A stretch of 57,916 bases of DNA, taken from IMG/VR virus record IMGVR_UViG_3300009285_002661, positions 1 through 57,916 of that record, one strand, 5' to 3'. The translations under genes and the position numbers were made by a program. The notes below the pieces were generated by a model. That model had not been told where the DNA came from. It saw only the letters and a program-made list of their open reading frames with translations, and did not search any database. Origin of the DNA: a virus. How positions within the stretch are numbered: the stretch's first letter is position 1; each line of letters begins with the position of its first letter. Shown piece by piece: positions 1-8,797 of the stretch.

Positions 1-2
1 GG

Positions 3-2069
3 TCGATCCCGGCCGGCGGCAACGTGGAGAAGGCTAGGGCCATCCAGAACCTGCTTGACGGCATGGGCGGGCCGGATGCATCGGCAGCGATGGCGAAGCG
101 GCTGGCTATCCTGGCGAAAGAGGGCACCCCTGCCGACGTGTCGAAATTCATCCGGCGGGGTTGGGGTGCCGCCTCGGTCGACGCCATAAAGGAGGTCTGG
201 ATCAACGGGCTTCTGTCGAGCCCCAAAACCCACATCGTGAACACGTCCTCCAACACGATGGTGGCGGTGCAACAGATCTACGAGCGCGCCGCGGCGCGCG
301 GCATTGCGTCCGTGCAGGGTGCAGAGGATTCGGTTGCCGCGGGCGAAGCGGCGGCCATGACCTACGGCATGGTGACCAGCCTTAAGGACGCCTTCCGGCT
401 TTCGTTCAAGGCGATGCGCAGCGGTGTCGGCGGGGCATCGCTCGGCAAGCTCGATCTGCCCAGGCAGAATGCGCTGTCGTCGCGGGCCATTGCCATCGAG
501 CGGGGGGCCAAGACGGAAGCGGACATTCAGGCATTTGCAGACTCCGCAGCGGGCCGCACCGTCGATGTGCTGGGCGAAGCCTTCCGCGTGCCGGGTCGGT
601 TGCTCGTGGCCGAAGACGAGTTTTTCAAGACCATCGGCTATCGCATGGAGCTTCACGCCCAGTCGGTGCGGCAGGCCACGGCCGATGTCCTGTCCGATCC
701 CAAGGTGGCGAGTCTCCCTGTCCAGGAGCGCAGCCGTCTCATTTCCCAAAAGGCGGCGGAGATCGTTGGAAATCCTCCGGAGCACATCCGCATCGCGTCC
801 GCCGATGCCGCGCTCTACAACACCTTCACCAACCAGACCGGAGATTTCGGGAAGCTGGTTCTGCGGGCACGAAATTACGAAAGCCCGCTCAACCCGCTGC
901 CGTTCATCCTGCCGTTCGTGCGGACCCCGGTGAACATCGCGCGCTACGCCTTCGAGCGGACGCCGCTTGCCCCATTGGTCGGGCAGTGGCGGGCCGATAT
1001 CGCGGCAGGAGGAGCGCGTCGGGACTTGGCCCTTGCCAGAATGTCGACGGGCACCACGGTCATGCTGCTTGCGGCCGATTATGCCGATAGCGGTCTGGTC
1101 TCCGGTCGCGGCCCCAAGGACCAGGGCGAGCGCGAGGCGATGATGCGCCAGGGCTGGCAGCCCTATTCCCTCAAGGTCGGCGACAGGTGGTATTCCTACA
1201 ATCGATCCGACCCGTTCGGCATGACGATGGGCTTCGCCGCGGACCTGGCGGAACTGACCAGACGCGGCGATATCGACCCCGACGATCTCGACGAGTGGCA
1301 GGAAGTCGTCGCCGGCGGGATCGCGGCTGTTTCCCAGGGCACGCTGAGCAAGACCTACCTGTCGGGAATGTCCGAGTTCGTCGAGATGATGTCGGACCCG
1401 ACGCGCTACTCCGCCTCTTACGTCAACGATTTCGTCGGCTCCTTCGTGCCCTATACCTCGCTTGTCGCGGCGGTGGAGACGGCGATCGATCCGACGTCCA
1501 GCGAGACCAACACGCCGATGGATGCCGTCCTGCGCCGCCTTCCGATGCTGTCGGAGCGGCTGACGCCGCGCCGCAATCTCTGGGGCGAGCCGATCCGGCA
1601 GGAAAGCGGCCTCGGGAGGATCTACGATTTCTTTTCCCCCGTCACATCAAGAGCGATCAAGGATAGTCCGATAGATGCAGAGATCGAGCGCCTTGCCGCG
1701 GACGTGCGGCGCATCGGGAAAAAGGCGACATTCGACGGGGTCGACGTCAACTTCCGCGACTGGCCGGAAGTCTACGACGAGTATATCCGCCTTTCCGGCA
1801 ATGCCCTGAAGCATCCGGCCTGGGATTTGGGAGCCAGGGATTTCCTGGATTCGGTTGTGAGCGGCGACCATCCTCTTTCGGAGGTCTACCAGATCAAGTC
1901 GGACGGCAAGGACGGCATGAAATCCGCCTTCATCCGCGGCGAAATACAGGGCTACCGTCGGCTGGCTCAGCAGCGTATCCTAGACGATCCCAAGTTCGCT
2001 GGGTTCGCCGCCCACATCGAGGGGCTGAAGTCCCAGGCGCGTGAGCGGAGGCTGCCCGTTTTACAGTGA
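3..2069 (+). CDS. Large internal virion protein, C-terminal part (5' incomplete)
   Basis: The frame is open from the window edge; the first in-frame start is GTG at 24, so the gene is probably cut by the edge. At least 681 residues. It resembles the C-terminal part of the very large internal virion (polyvalent) proteins of T7-like podoviruses. The motif WINGLLSSPKTHIVN near the N-terminus of the visible part matches a segment I recall from those proteins, and a hydrophobic stretch with TGTTVMLLAADY follows around residue 340. Its position after the internal virion genes at the right edge and before the fibre genes fits a gp16-like ejection protein. The upstream enzymatic part expected in the family is not present. 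Confidence 0.6.
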   Translation, partial: SIPAGGNVEKARAIQNLLDGMGGPDASAAMAKRLAILAKEGTPADVSKFIRRGWGAASVDAIKEVWINGLLSSPKTHIVNTSSNTMVAVQQIYERAAARGIASVQGAEDSVAAGEAAAMTYGMVTSLKDAFRLSFKAMRSGVGGASLGKLDLPRQNALSSRAIAIERGAKTEADIQAFADSAAGRTVDVLGEAFRVPGRLLVAEDEFFKTIGYRMELHAQSVRQATADVLSDPKVASLPVQERSRLISQKAAEIVGNPPEHIRIASADAALYNTFTNQTGDFGKLVLRARNYESPLNPLPFILPFVRTPVNIARYAFERTPLAPLVGQWRADIAAGGARRDLALARMSTGTTVMLLAADYADSGLVSGRGPKDQGEREAMMRQGWQPYSLKVGDRWYSYNRSDPFGMTMGFAADLAELTRRGDIDPDDLDEWQEVVAGGIAAVSQGTLSKTYLSGMSEFVEMMSDPTRYSASYVNDFVGSFVPYTSLVAAVETAIDPTSSETNTPMDAVLRRLPMLSERLTPRRNLWGEPIRQESGLGRIYDFFSPVTSRAIKDSPIDAEIERLAADVRRIGKKATFDGVDVNFRDWPEVYDEYIRLSGNALKHPAWDLGARDFLDSVVSGDHPLSEVYQIKSDGKDGMKSAFIRGEIQGYRRLAQQRILDDPKFAGFAAHIEGLKSQARERRLPVLQ

Positions 2070-2338
2070 TCCTGCGTGCGATATCCAGCCTTGTTTTTCT
2101 CATCGGATCGCTGGCGATCCTCGGCGCCGGCACCATCGCGTGGCTCTATATCGTGGTCGCCCTGGTCAAGAGCCTCGGCTGGCCCGCCGGGATGATCGCC
2201 TTCGTCGCGACGCTCTACGGCATCGTTCGGTTTGAATCCTACGTCAAGCTGCCGTGGCTCCTTTGGCTGGAGCTATGGAGCTGGGCCGACGCGAGAATAG
2301 CGACCCGGCCCGCGCCGCCGCCCGAGAGCAGCAGCTAA
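2066..2338 (+). CDS. Small membrane protein, holin-like candidate
   Basis: 90 residues, GTG start overlapping the stop of the virion gene (GTGA). Two hydrophobic segments (about residues 5-30 and 34-56) are followed by a short Trp-rich stretch and a Pro-rich tail. Its size and position between virion and fibre genes suit a holin or other small phage membrane protein, but no family motif is recognised. Confidence 0.5.
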   Translation: MILRAISSLVFLIGSLAILGAGTIAWLYIVVALVKSLGWPAGMIAFVATLYGIVRFESYVKLPWLLWLELWSWADARIATRPAPPPESSS

Positions 2339-2350
2339 CGACCCGGCCGG

Positions 2351-2366
2351 CGTGAGATAGCGCCTC
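2351..2366 (+). repeat. Leader motif CGTGAGATAGCGCCTC, copy 1
   Basis: The same motif with one extra base recurs at 5312-5327. Both copies lie just upstream of a hairpin terminator and a tail-fibre cassette, suggesting a duplicated leader with a regulatory role. The function is unknown. Confidence 0.4.
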
Positions 2367-2384
2367 CAACCATCGCTTCGACCC

Positions 2385-2406
2385 AAGGCCCTTCGGGGCC
2401 TTTTTT
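2385..2406 (+). terminator. Rho-independent terminator
   Basis: A perfect 7-bp stem AAGGCCC/GGGCCTT closes a TTCG tetraloop and runs into six T residues. It ends the transcript of the upstream virion/membrane genes, or attenuates entry into the first fibre cassette. Confidence 0.85.
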
Positions 2407-2421
2407 ATTGGGAACCCCGGA

Positions 2422-2904
2422 ATGACGCTTGATCCGAATTATTCGCAGGCAGACGTAAAAAGATTCTTTGCCAAGGTCGCCCCGGAACCGAATACGGGGT
2501 GTTGGCTGTGGGATGGCGCATGGCATCCCATCGGGCATGGCGAGTTTCGATACAAGGCGCGGCCGATTGGTGCCCACCGATTTTCATATCTGGTTTCGAA
2601 AGGCGAAGTCCCGGATGGACTTGAGCTTGACCATCTCTGCCGCGTGCCGTGCTGCGTCAATCCGAATCATTTGGAGCCGGTAACTCATGCGGAGAATGTC
2701 CGCCGCGGCCACGCCGGTCTAAAAACAGGCGCTCTCAACCGCAGCAAAACACACTGTCGGCACGGGCACCCGTACAGTGGGGACAATCTAATTCTCCAGG
2801 ACAACGGCTACCGCGTCTACCGCCAATGCCGTGAGTGTCGCCGTCAAATCAACCGTCGTAGCTGGCTCAAGAAAAAGCGAAATGCGTCGGGAGCGTTGCA
2901 ATGA
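2422..2904 (+). CDS. HNH homing endonuclease
   Basis: 160 residues. The centre carries the HNH core (ELDHLCRVPCCVNPNHLEPV) with paired Cys and His residues, and a second Cys/His cluster (THCRHGHPYSGDN) follows. This layout is typical of free-standing phage HNH homing endonucleases that cut intron-less or phage-specific targets. It sits between a terminator and tail fibre 1 and overlaps the fibre start by 4 bases. It is one of seven HNH-type genes here and is closely similar in motif order to the one at 26852. Confidence 0.85.
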   Translation: MTLDPNYSQADVKRFFAKVAPEPNTGCWLWDGAWHPIGHGEFRYKARPIGAHRFSYLVSKGEVPDGLELDHLCRVPCCVNPNHLEPVTHAENVRRGHAGLKTGALNRSKTHCRHGHPYSGDNLILQDNGYRVYRQCRECRRQINRRSWLKKKRNASGALQ

Positions 2905-3878
2905 CGATCAACTCATCCAATGCCAAGGTCCAATACTCGGGTGACGATTCCACGGTCGCGTTCCCGATCACGTTCGCATTCTGGGACAATACCGACATCA
3001 AGGCGATCCTCACGTCTGCGGCCGGTGTGGAAACGACGTGGGTTCTGAGCACGCAATATACGTTGTCGGGAGGAAGCGGCTCGACCGGAACGCTGACGGT
3101 CAGCACCACGCCGACGGACTACACCCCTGCGACGGGCGAGACCCTGACCATCAAATCCGTGCTGCCCTATACGCAGGGGACTTCTCTCCCCAAGGGCGGG
3201 GACTTTCCCACAACTTCTGTGGAGCAACAGTTCGACAAGGCCATCCGGCAAATCCAGCAGGTGAAGGAGATAGCGGATCGGGGCATCACCTTCACGGAAA
3301 CCACGCAGACCACGGGCGTCGTCTTTCCGGAGCCCAGCGCAAACAAGTACATCGGCTGGAACTCTGCCGCGGACGATCTCGAGAACAAGGCGGCGCCGAA
3401 CGTTGTCAGTGCGACGGCGAACACGCTGGGCGTCGGGGCGGCGGCGACGGCGTCGTTCAATGCGACGACGGGGGTTCTGACGCTCGGGATACCGACGGGG
3501 CCGCAAGGCGACACCTACGATACAGCCGTGACCGCCGGATTCAATTCCCTCATGGTCGCCGAGAATATCGCCGTTGCGACCTATTCCGAGTGGGTCATGG
3601 CGCGAACCGGGTCGTTCACCGGAGAAGCTGGATATATCGATGTTGCCCCGACTGGTGACGAAGCAATCGTCGACATCCTCAAGAACGGCACGACTATCTA
3701 CACGACGAAACCGCAATTTGCGATCGCCGCCAACACGTTGACGGCCGGCGTACTTAAAACGGACGGAACCGAGGATTTCGTTTCAGGGGACAGGATCACC
3801 TTCAAGGTGACGCAAATCGGCTCGACCGAGCCCGGTGAAGGACTCCGCTTCACCGTAAAAGCAACGATTACCGTCTGA
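2901..3878 (+). CDS. Tail fibre protein 1 (T7-like N-terminal domain)
   Basis: 325 residues. The first ~140 residues resemble the tail-attachment domain of T7-type fibres and are paralogous to the fibre at 5400, sharing AGVETTWV and PTDYTPATGETL. A helical linker with QQFDKAIRQIQQVKEIADR (coiled-coil-like) follows, then a short collagen-like GPQGDTYD and a beta-rich tip. ATG overlaps the HNH stop. The product should adsorb the phage to the cell surface; the next gene probably supplies a binding tip. Confidence 0.8.
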   Translation: MTINSSNAKVQYSGDDSTVAFPITFAFWDNTDIKAILTSAAGVETTWVLSTQYTLSGGSGSTGTLTVSTTPTDYTPATGETLTIKSVLPYTQGTSLPKGGDFPTTSVEQQFDKAIRQIQQVKEIADRGITFTETTQTTGVVFPEPSANKYIGWNSAADDLENKAAPNVVSATANTLGVGAAATASFNATTGVLTLGIPTGPQGDTYDTAVTAGFNSLMVAENIAVATYSEWVMARTGSFTGEAGYIDVAPTGDEAIVDILKNGTTIYTTKPQFAIAANTLTAGVLKTDGTEDFVSGDRITFKVTQIGSTEPGEGLRFTVKATITV

Positions 3879-4603
3879 TGTTGCTTCAGGTTTTCCAGAG
3901 ACCTAAATACAAAACGGTCGCCGTAAATTTCGATGGAACGAACGATTACGGGGATCTTGGGGGCGATCTGACCGGAGCCGCGGATGGAGATGAACTGACA
4001 TTTGTTTTTTCAGTAGATTTTACGGGCGGCGACGGCAACAACATAAAGTTTCTTGTCGGCTCTGGGAAGATTTTTGTATCGAAGGAAGGGGCCGGCATTA
4101 ATAAAATTAACATCAGCCTGAGTAATGCAGCATCAACCGTACTTACAGACCTGACTTCAACCACGACCTATACATCATCAGATGGTTGGAAGACATTTTT
4201 GTTTTCTAAGTCAGGAACAACACTACATTTGTATGAAAAAGATACAAACGTAGCAGACACTCCAGCCACTAACAGTGCTGGCGATATTGATATAACACCA
4301 GGGGGGTGGAGCATTACTACGACAGGTCAATTGTTGGAGGCGAATGTTGCTGATCTGTGGTTCGACGCTTCCTACATCGACTTCTCCGTTGAAGCCAACC
4401 GCCGCAAGTTTGTCGATTCAAATGGCCGGCCTGTCTACAAGGGCACCGATGGTTCGCTACCGACAGGAACGGCGCCGCTGATTTTTCTGCGTAGAGGAAT
4501 CGGCGACACCGCCGATAGTTTCCTGACGAACAAGGGAACCGGCGGCGGCTTCACGGTGAACGGTGCGCTGAGTGCGTCGACGAACGGCAATCCGACGGAC
4601 TAA
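3878..4603 (+). CDS. Lectin-like (LamG/concanavalin-type) fibre tip protein
   Basis: 241 residues, ATG overlapping the fibre stop (ATGA). The N-terminal NFDGTNDYGDLGG is the usual opening of LamG/jelly-roll domains (F-D-G-x-N-D-Y), and strands rich in Thr/Ser follow. This pairing of a fibre stalk with a lectin-like protein is repeated at 5400-7561. A carbohydrate-binding tip is inferred. Its 3' end meets the minus-strand gene tail-to-tail. Confidence 0.6.
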   Translation: MLLQVFQRPKYKTVAVNFDGTNDYGDLGGDLTGAADGDELTFVFSVDFTGGDGNNIKFLVGSGKIFVSKEGAGINKINISLSNAASTVLTDLTSTTTYTSSDGWKTFLFSKSGTTLHLYEKDTNVADTPATNSAGDIDITPGGWSITTTGQLLEANVADLWFDASYIDFSVEANRRKFVDSNGRPVYKGTDGSLPTGTAPLIFLRRGIGDTADSFLTNKGTGGGFTVNGALSASTNGNPTD

Positions 4604-5094
4604 TCCGTCACCAGCCCCACATACTTTGCCAGGACGTAATTCATCGGCACTTCATCGTCGTTGAACACCGGGAGATAGGCGACTCTTTCGGAAACCCCGT
4701 AGCCGACAAGCTGATCGAGAAACCACGACGTTCCTTCCTTGGTCGGCCCATCCAAATTTCTGACCGCGTGAATCAAGAATAGAGCATTTGGCCCGGCGGT
4801 TCTTTTCACCCCCGATGCGTAGACGAGAACGCAGGCGGAGAGGCACCACCCGGTTGAGTTCACCCGCGTATCGATCCCGTTGGCCCGAATGTATTTCGCA
4901 AGCCGGTGGGCGTCGCTCAAACTTCCGCCTTGCGAATTGAGCGCGAGCGTATCCCCCGGCCTCAATTTCGCCAGCGTGTAGTCGACGATCTGTGAATCGA
5001 TCGGCCCATCGAGATAGACGGTTCCCGCCCACACAGGAATCGGAAACGTCAACGCCGTAAAAACGACGCCGATCCTCAGCGTATGATTGAACAC
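4600..5094 (-). CDS. Secreted ClpP-like serine protease-type protein (COG3904-like)
   Basis: 164 residues on the opposite strand to its neighbours. An N-terminal signal peptide (MFNHTLRIGVVFTALTFPIP, probable cleavage after VWA) precedes a ClpP/SppA-like fold. The features are NSQGGSLSDA (oxyanion loop region), CLSACVLVYASG with a candidate nucleophile Ser flanked by two Cys, and FLIH with a candidate catalytic His. The family is made of small periplasmic ClpP-like proteins without well-defined substrates. Isolated and inverted between two fibre cassettes, it looks like a moron gene acting in the host periplasm. Confidence 0.65.
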   Translation of the reverse strand: MFNHTLRIGVVFTALTFPIPVWAGTVYLDGPIDSQIVDYTLAKLRPGDTLALNSQGGSLSDAHRLAKYIRANGIDTRVNSTGWCLSACVLVYASGVKRTAGPNALFLIHAVRNLDGPTKEGTSWFLDQLVGYGVSERVAYLPVFNDDEVPMNYVLAKYVGLVTD

Positions 5095-5250
5095 TCAGGC
5101 AGGCCCTTCAAAGCCTCACGCCATCCTTGGCGTCGGGAGGTTGAAAGCCTGCCTGAGAGACAGGTCGAGCGTATTCCCCAAAGAGGGTCTTTTATTCCGC
5201 CCGCCTCCCGACATGGAGGAGGGGCTTGGCTCTAACGGGCCATCATTGAA

Positions 5251-5283
5251 CGGCCAGCGGTTCCGATTCCCGGTCGCTGGCCG
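5251..5283. other. Hairpin in the 305-bp divergent intergenic region
   Basis: A perfect 9-bp inverted repeat CGGCCAGCG/CGCTGGCCG with a 15-nt loop. It lies upstream of the minus-strand protease gene and of fibre 2 and has no T run. It could be an operator or RNA structure. Apart from this, the leader repeat (5312) and the terminator (5360), I see nothing in 5095-5399. Confidence 0.45.
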
Positions 5284-5311
5284 TCTCTCAGGATGAGCTT
5301 TCACACTCAAC

Positions 5312-5327
5312 CGTGAGTATAGCGCCT
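5312..5327 (+). repeat. Leader motif CGTGAGTATAGCGCCTC-type, copy 2
   Basis: Near-identical to 2351-2366 and, like it, placed 30-35 bases before a terminator that precedes a fibre gene. Confidence 0.4.
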
Positions 5328-5359
5328 CGTTTCTCTACCCGGCAACCCGCCGCCACAAG

Positions 5360-5382
5360 CCCCTGCATCTGCGGGGGTTTTT
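5360..5382 (+). terminator. Rho-independent terminator/attenuator before fibre 2
   Basis: Stem CCCCTGC/GCGGGGG (7 bp with one T-G pair), loop ATCT, then five T residues, ending only 17 bases before the fibre 2 start codon. Its closeness to the start codon suggests attenuation or the end of an upstream transcript. Confidence 0.75.
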
Positions 5383-5399
5383 CATTTTGAGGTAACCCT

Positions 5400-6848
5400 G
5401 TGACCCTCGCCTCCACCACCGCGAAAACAAGCTATGCCGGGGATGACAGCACGGTTGCGTTCACCACCGGCTTTGCCTTTCAGAAGAACGCCGACGTGAC
5501 GGTGATCCTTCGTTCTTCGGCCGGGGTTGAGACAACCTGGGTCGAGGGCACGCAGTACACCTTGACCGGGGCTGGGGATGCGGTCGGCGGCACCGTCACC
5601 GTCGATACGTCGCCAACCGATTACACCCCGGCCACCGGGGAAACGCTGGTCATCAAGCGCATCCCGACGCTGACCCAGGATTCCTCCCTGCCGCTCGGCG
5701 GGCCGTTGCCGTCGGACGATGTGGAAGACGCGCTCGACCGCCTCGTCATGATAACGCAGTCCCTGGACGAGCGCCTGGACCGGGCCTTGACGTTTGCGTC
5801 GACGTCGACGGCTACCGCAACGACGTTTCCCGATCCCTCGGCGAGCAAAATACCGGCATGGAACGCGGCGGGGACGGCCCTGGTCAACACCGCGTTCGCC
5901 GACATCTCCGCTTTGATCGACGCCGTTTTCAGCGGGCTCGCGACCAACGATTTCATCCAGTACGACGGAACCAACTGGGTCAACAAGACGCCGGCCCAGG
6001 TTGCCACGGCTTTGGCGCTCGGCACGGGGGACTCGCCGCAGTTCACGGCGGTCAACATCGGTCACGCCACGGATACGACCTTGACCCGCGTGTCCGCCGG
6101 CGTTCTTGCCGTGGAGGGCGTCACGCTTGCCACGGTCGGGGCCAACAGCTTCACCGGCATCCAGTCCAATGCGGCGCAGGTCCGCTGGTCCAAAGGTGCC
6201 GACATCGCCTCCGCGTCTCCTTTGGTGCTCGGCACCGACGGCAACTACTTCGACGTGACCGGGACGACCGGCTTCTCGCAGATCACCTGCACCGCCGGCA
6301 CGCCCTTCATGCTGCAATTCGACGGCGCGCTCGTCATGACGGACGGCGCCAATCTTATTTTGCCGAACGACCGCGCCATCATGACGGCGGCCGGAGACCG
6401 AGGGATCTTCTTCGCCGAGGCCGCAAACACGCCGGCGCTGGTTGGCTACGTAAAAGCCAACGGCAACCCGCTGTGGATCGAGGAGACGCTGGTCATCGCG
6501 GTTTCCGACGAGACGACGGCAATTACCACAGGAACGGCCAAGGTGACGTTCCGGATGCCGTGGGCGCTCACGCTCTACACCGTGGCAAACGGAGGGGTGA
6601 AGGCGTCTCTGACGACAGCCTCGTCGTCCGGGCTCCCGGCCATCGACATCAACGAAGCCGGGGCATCGATTTTCTCGACCACGCTCACCATCGACGAGAG
6701 CGAGGAAACATCGACGACGGCGACGACGGCGGCCGTGCTGTCGGATACGGCGCTCGCCGACGATGCCGAGATCACTATTGATATCGACACAGCGGGAACC
6801 GGCGCCGCTGGGCTCAAGGTCACCTTGCGCGGATATCGCCCAGGATGA
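5400..6848 (+). CDS. Tail fibre protein 2
   Basis: 482 residues, GTG start preceded by a GAGG site. The N-terminal domain is paralogous to fibre 1 (YAGDDSTVAF, AGVETTWV, PTDYTPATGETL). A helical linker (LDRLVMITQSLDERLDR) and a long beta-rich shaft follow. The final ~120 residues (from about LWIEETLVIAVSDETTAI) form a separate capsid- or fibre-decoration-like beta domain. It probably acts in receptor binding, either alternatively to or together with fibre 1. Confidence 0.8.
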   Translation: MTLASTTAKTSYAGDDSTVAFTTGFAFQKNADVTVILRSSAGVETTWVEGTQYTLTGAGDAVGGTVTVDTSPTDYTPATGETLVIKRIPTLTQDSSLPLGGPLPSDDVEDALDRLVMITQSLDERLDRALTFASTSTATATTFPDPSASKIPAWNAAGTALVNTAFADISALIDAVFSGLATNDFIQYDGTNWVNKTPAQVATALALGTGDSPQFTAVNIGHATDTTLTRVSAGVLAVEGVTLATVGANSFTGIQSNAAQVRWSKGADIASASPLVLGTDGNYFDVTGTTGFSQITCTAGTPFMLQFDGALVMTDGANLILPNDRAIMTAAGDRGIFFAEAANTPALVGYVKANGNPLWIEETLVIAVSDETTAITTGTAKVTFRMPWALTLYTVANGGVKASLTTASSSGLPAIDINEAGASIFSTTLTIDESEETSTTATTAAVLSDTALADDAEITIDIDTAGTGAAGLKVTLRGYRPG

Positions 6849-7561
6849 GCACCGTCATCATAAATCCTTTTTTGCTTGGGGCGACCTACACGATCCCGTT
6901 CTCGGGCGATTTCAACGGGACGGACGGCTATCTTGCGTTCACCCCGGCGAGCGCGGGCAACCGGCAGGTGTGGACGTTCTCGACGTGGGCAAACCGCGAC
7001 GGCACCGGCCGCGATTCCATGTTCGGCGCGGGCGGCAGCGATACCGTGTTTCACTACATTCAATTCACGGCGGGCAACAAGCTGGACGTACACGAGGAAG
7101 GTGGCCCGACAATAGCCAAGGTATCGACCGCAACCTATACCGACACGACGAACTGGCACCATTGGGTGGTGCAGCGCAATTCCACCACCGTCCGGGTTTG
7201 GCTGGACGGTACGGAAATCACGGCATGGGACACGAACACAAATCCAACTGCCGTGGATGGCGCGGTGAACAACGCGGTGCAACAGGTGATCGGCGGCCAG
7301 TCCAACGTGGCCGTTTCGACCTTCTTCGACGGCCTCATGGCCGACGTTATCATGATCGACGGGACGGCGCTCGATTACACGTCGTTTGCCGAGGATGTGG
7401 GGGGTACGTGGACGCCGAAGAATCCCGCTGGCCTGACTTTCGGCGATCAGGGCTGGTGGATTTCAGACCCGTCCACCGGCGTGGATTCGTCGGGCAATGG
7501 CAACAATTTCACCAAGAGCGGGACCATCGCTCAATCGGCTTCGACGCCGACGAGCCCATGA
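6845..7561 (+). CDS. LamG-like lectin domain protein
   Basis: 238 residues, ATG overlapping the fibre 2 stop. Clear LamG/jelly-roll features: DFNGTDGYLAFTP, VWTFSTWANRDG, NWHHWVVQRNSTTVRVWLDG and a late DGLMADVIMIDG. These are usual in phage tail-tip and adhesin proteins that bind glycans. It is the second half of fibre cassette 2. Confidence 0.75.
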   Translation: MSTVIINPFLLGATYTIPFSGDFNGTDGYLAFTPASAGNRQVWTFSTWANRDGTGRDSMFGAGGSDTVFHYIQFTAGNKLDVHEEGGPTIAKVSTATYTDTTNWHHWVVQRNSTTVRVWLDGTEITAWDTNTNPTAVDGAVNNAVQQVIGGQSNVAVSTFFDGLMADVIMIDGTALDYTSFAEDVGGTWTPKNPAGLTFGDQGWWISDPSTGVDSSGNGNNFTKSGTIAQSASTPTSP

Positions 7562-7583
7562 TGAGCCAACAGCGGAGGCAGCA

Positions 7584-7898
7584 ATGCGAACCTTACTGGT
7601 TGCGACCCTTGGAGTCACGCTTATCGGCTCATCAGCAAATGTCCAGGCTCAGGGGGTAGTCCGGCAAATGGACATCATGTGCTACCCCTCGCTGTTCATG
7701 GAAAACGCCATGCTCTCCAGCGGGCTCACCGAGCGGCTGCAAGGGGCCTTCGACGACGGCGATCTTCTCCTCGTCTACAGGAACGATGCCGGCCGCTTCG
7801 TGGCCGGGTTTGCCACAGCCAACGGCATGACGTGTGTCCTGGGCTCCGGCACGGGATTGGAAATCGAGAAAGCCAAGCCCAAGGAGGAGGGGTCGTGA
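7584..7898 (+). CDS. Small secreted protein of unknown function
   Basis: 104 residues. ATG at 7584 follows an AGCGGAGGCAG site. The signal peptide (about residues 1-22, ending NVQA) predicts export. The mature part has two Cys (IMCYP, MTCVLG) that could form a disulfide. The next gene starts within its stop (GTGA) and encodes a membrane protein, so a lysis or envelope role is possible but unproven. Confidence 0.55.
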   Translation: MRTLLVATLGVTLIGSSANVQAQGVVRQMDIMCYPSLFMENAMLSSGLTERLQGAFDDGDLLLVYRNDAGRFVAGFATANGMTCVLGSGTGLEIEKAKPKEEGS

Positions 7899-8065
7899 GC
7901 ACCAAAATGGCCATTGACGGCACCATAGCGGTCGGAGCCGTCACCTCGCCCTTTTGGATGCAGGCGCTTCAAACAGGAGTCGGCGTATTTATGCTCCTGG
8001 GCGGCGCGTTCCTCCTGGGGCTGCGCATCTTGATTGCATGGCGCGAGTGGCGGGCGAATAAGTAG
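7895..8065 (+). CDS. Small single-span membrane protein, holin-like candidate
   Basis: 56 residues, GTG start with a strong AAGGAGGAG site. One transmembrane segment (LQTGVGVFMLLGGAFLLGLR) is followed by a charged tail. The size fits a small holin, and the secreted upstream partner is compatible with a lysis pair. Confidence 0.5.
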   Translation: MSTKMAIDGTIAVGAVTSPFWMQALQTGVGVFMLLGGAFLLGLRILIAWREWRANK

Positions 8066-8455
8066 ATGCCCGCGCCCAAATGCTCCGAGGCCGAGTTTAT
8101 CGAGATGTTTGAATCGCTCGGTGCCAAAGGAATAGCCGAGCGGTTGCGTATGTCGGAGCCGCATATTTACGCCCGCCGTAAGTCCATCGAGAGGCGACTT
8201 GGGCGTTCTATCAACGCGCCGAACGACACTTATCGCAAGAATCTCATTTACGACGGAGTTTCCCACCCTGGCCGCATCCATTTCGATATAGAGAACGGTA
8301 TCGCCCTCATCGGTTCTGATGCTCACTACTGGCCTGATATCGTGACCACGGCGCACCGTGCGTTCGTCAAGTTCTGCAAAGAGTTGGTAGTGGTACAGTT
8401 TGAATCGGCATCCCTCTCGCCTCCCGCGCCGTCCGGTGGCATACTGCCACGATGA
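8066..8455 (+). pseudogene. Metallophosphoesterase gene truncated by the IS1-like element
   Basis: Residues 1-107 look like the N-terminus of phage calcineurin-like phosphoesterases: an HTH-like start, then GIALIGSDAHYWPDI, where D-x-H is the first metal-binding motif. The match stops at FCKEL, exactly where the element's left inverted repeat begins (8386). The remaining codons to 8455 are element sequence. The metal-binding motifs GDxx, GNHD and GHTH are absent, so it cannot be active. No 3' remnant is found beyond the right end of the element. Confidence 0.75.
8386..8404 (+). repeat. Left terminal inverted repeat of IS1-like element
   Basis: GGTAGTGGTACAGTTTGAA. An exact reverse complement lies at 12025-12043. 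Confidence 0.9.
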
Positions 8456-8706
8456 CAGCAAAGCGTCTTAAACGCCCCCGCGATCCCGTCCAGCTAGGTA
8501 AGCTGATCGGCGATATCCTAACCGGCCAGGTCGAAGACCGCGCGCCGAATCGTCCCGAAGATTCGAACAAAGACCAAGCCGCCGTCGAGTTGGGCCGCAA
8601 GGGCGGCCTAAAGGGCGGGCGGGCGCGCGCCGATTCGCTCACACCAGCGCAGCGCAAGAAGATCGCCCAGGATGCCGCTAGGAAGCGTTGGGCAAAGCGG
8701 GATTAA
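8452..8706 (+). CDS. Small basic KGG-type protein (element cargo)
   Basis: 84 residues. ATG overlaps the stop of the truncated phosphoesterase frame. The C-terminal half has GRKGGLKGG and LTPAQRKKIAQDAARKRW, a widespread basic motif that also opens the P63C-like protein at 20491. Nucleic-acid binding is plausible from composition only. Confidence 0.6.
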   Translation: MTAKRLKRPRDPVQLGKLIGDILTGQVEDRAPNRPEDSNKDQAAVELGRKGGLKGGRARADSLTPAQRKKIAQDAARKRWAKRD

Positions 8707-8797
8707 CCTTGTCTTGTGTGGGTCGGTTCATCTTGGCACAAGAAACCACTTGATATGAAAGACAGGATGCCTTAACGGTATGGCATAGGAGTTTGCC

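Noticed and set aside
2351-2366. Promoter for a single-subunit phage RNA polymerase
   Set aside because: Only two copies were found and no phage RNA polymerase gene is present; kept as a repeated leader motif only.
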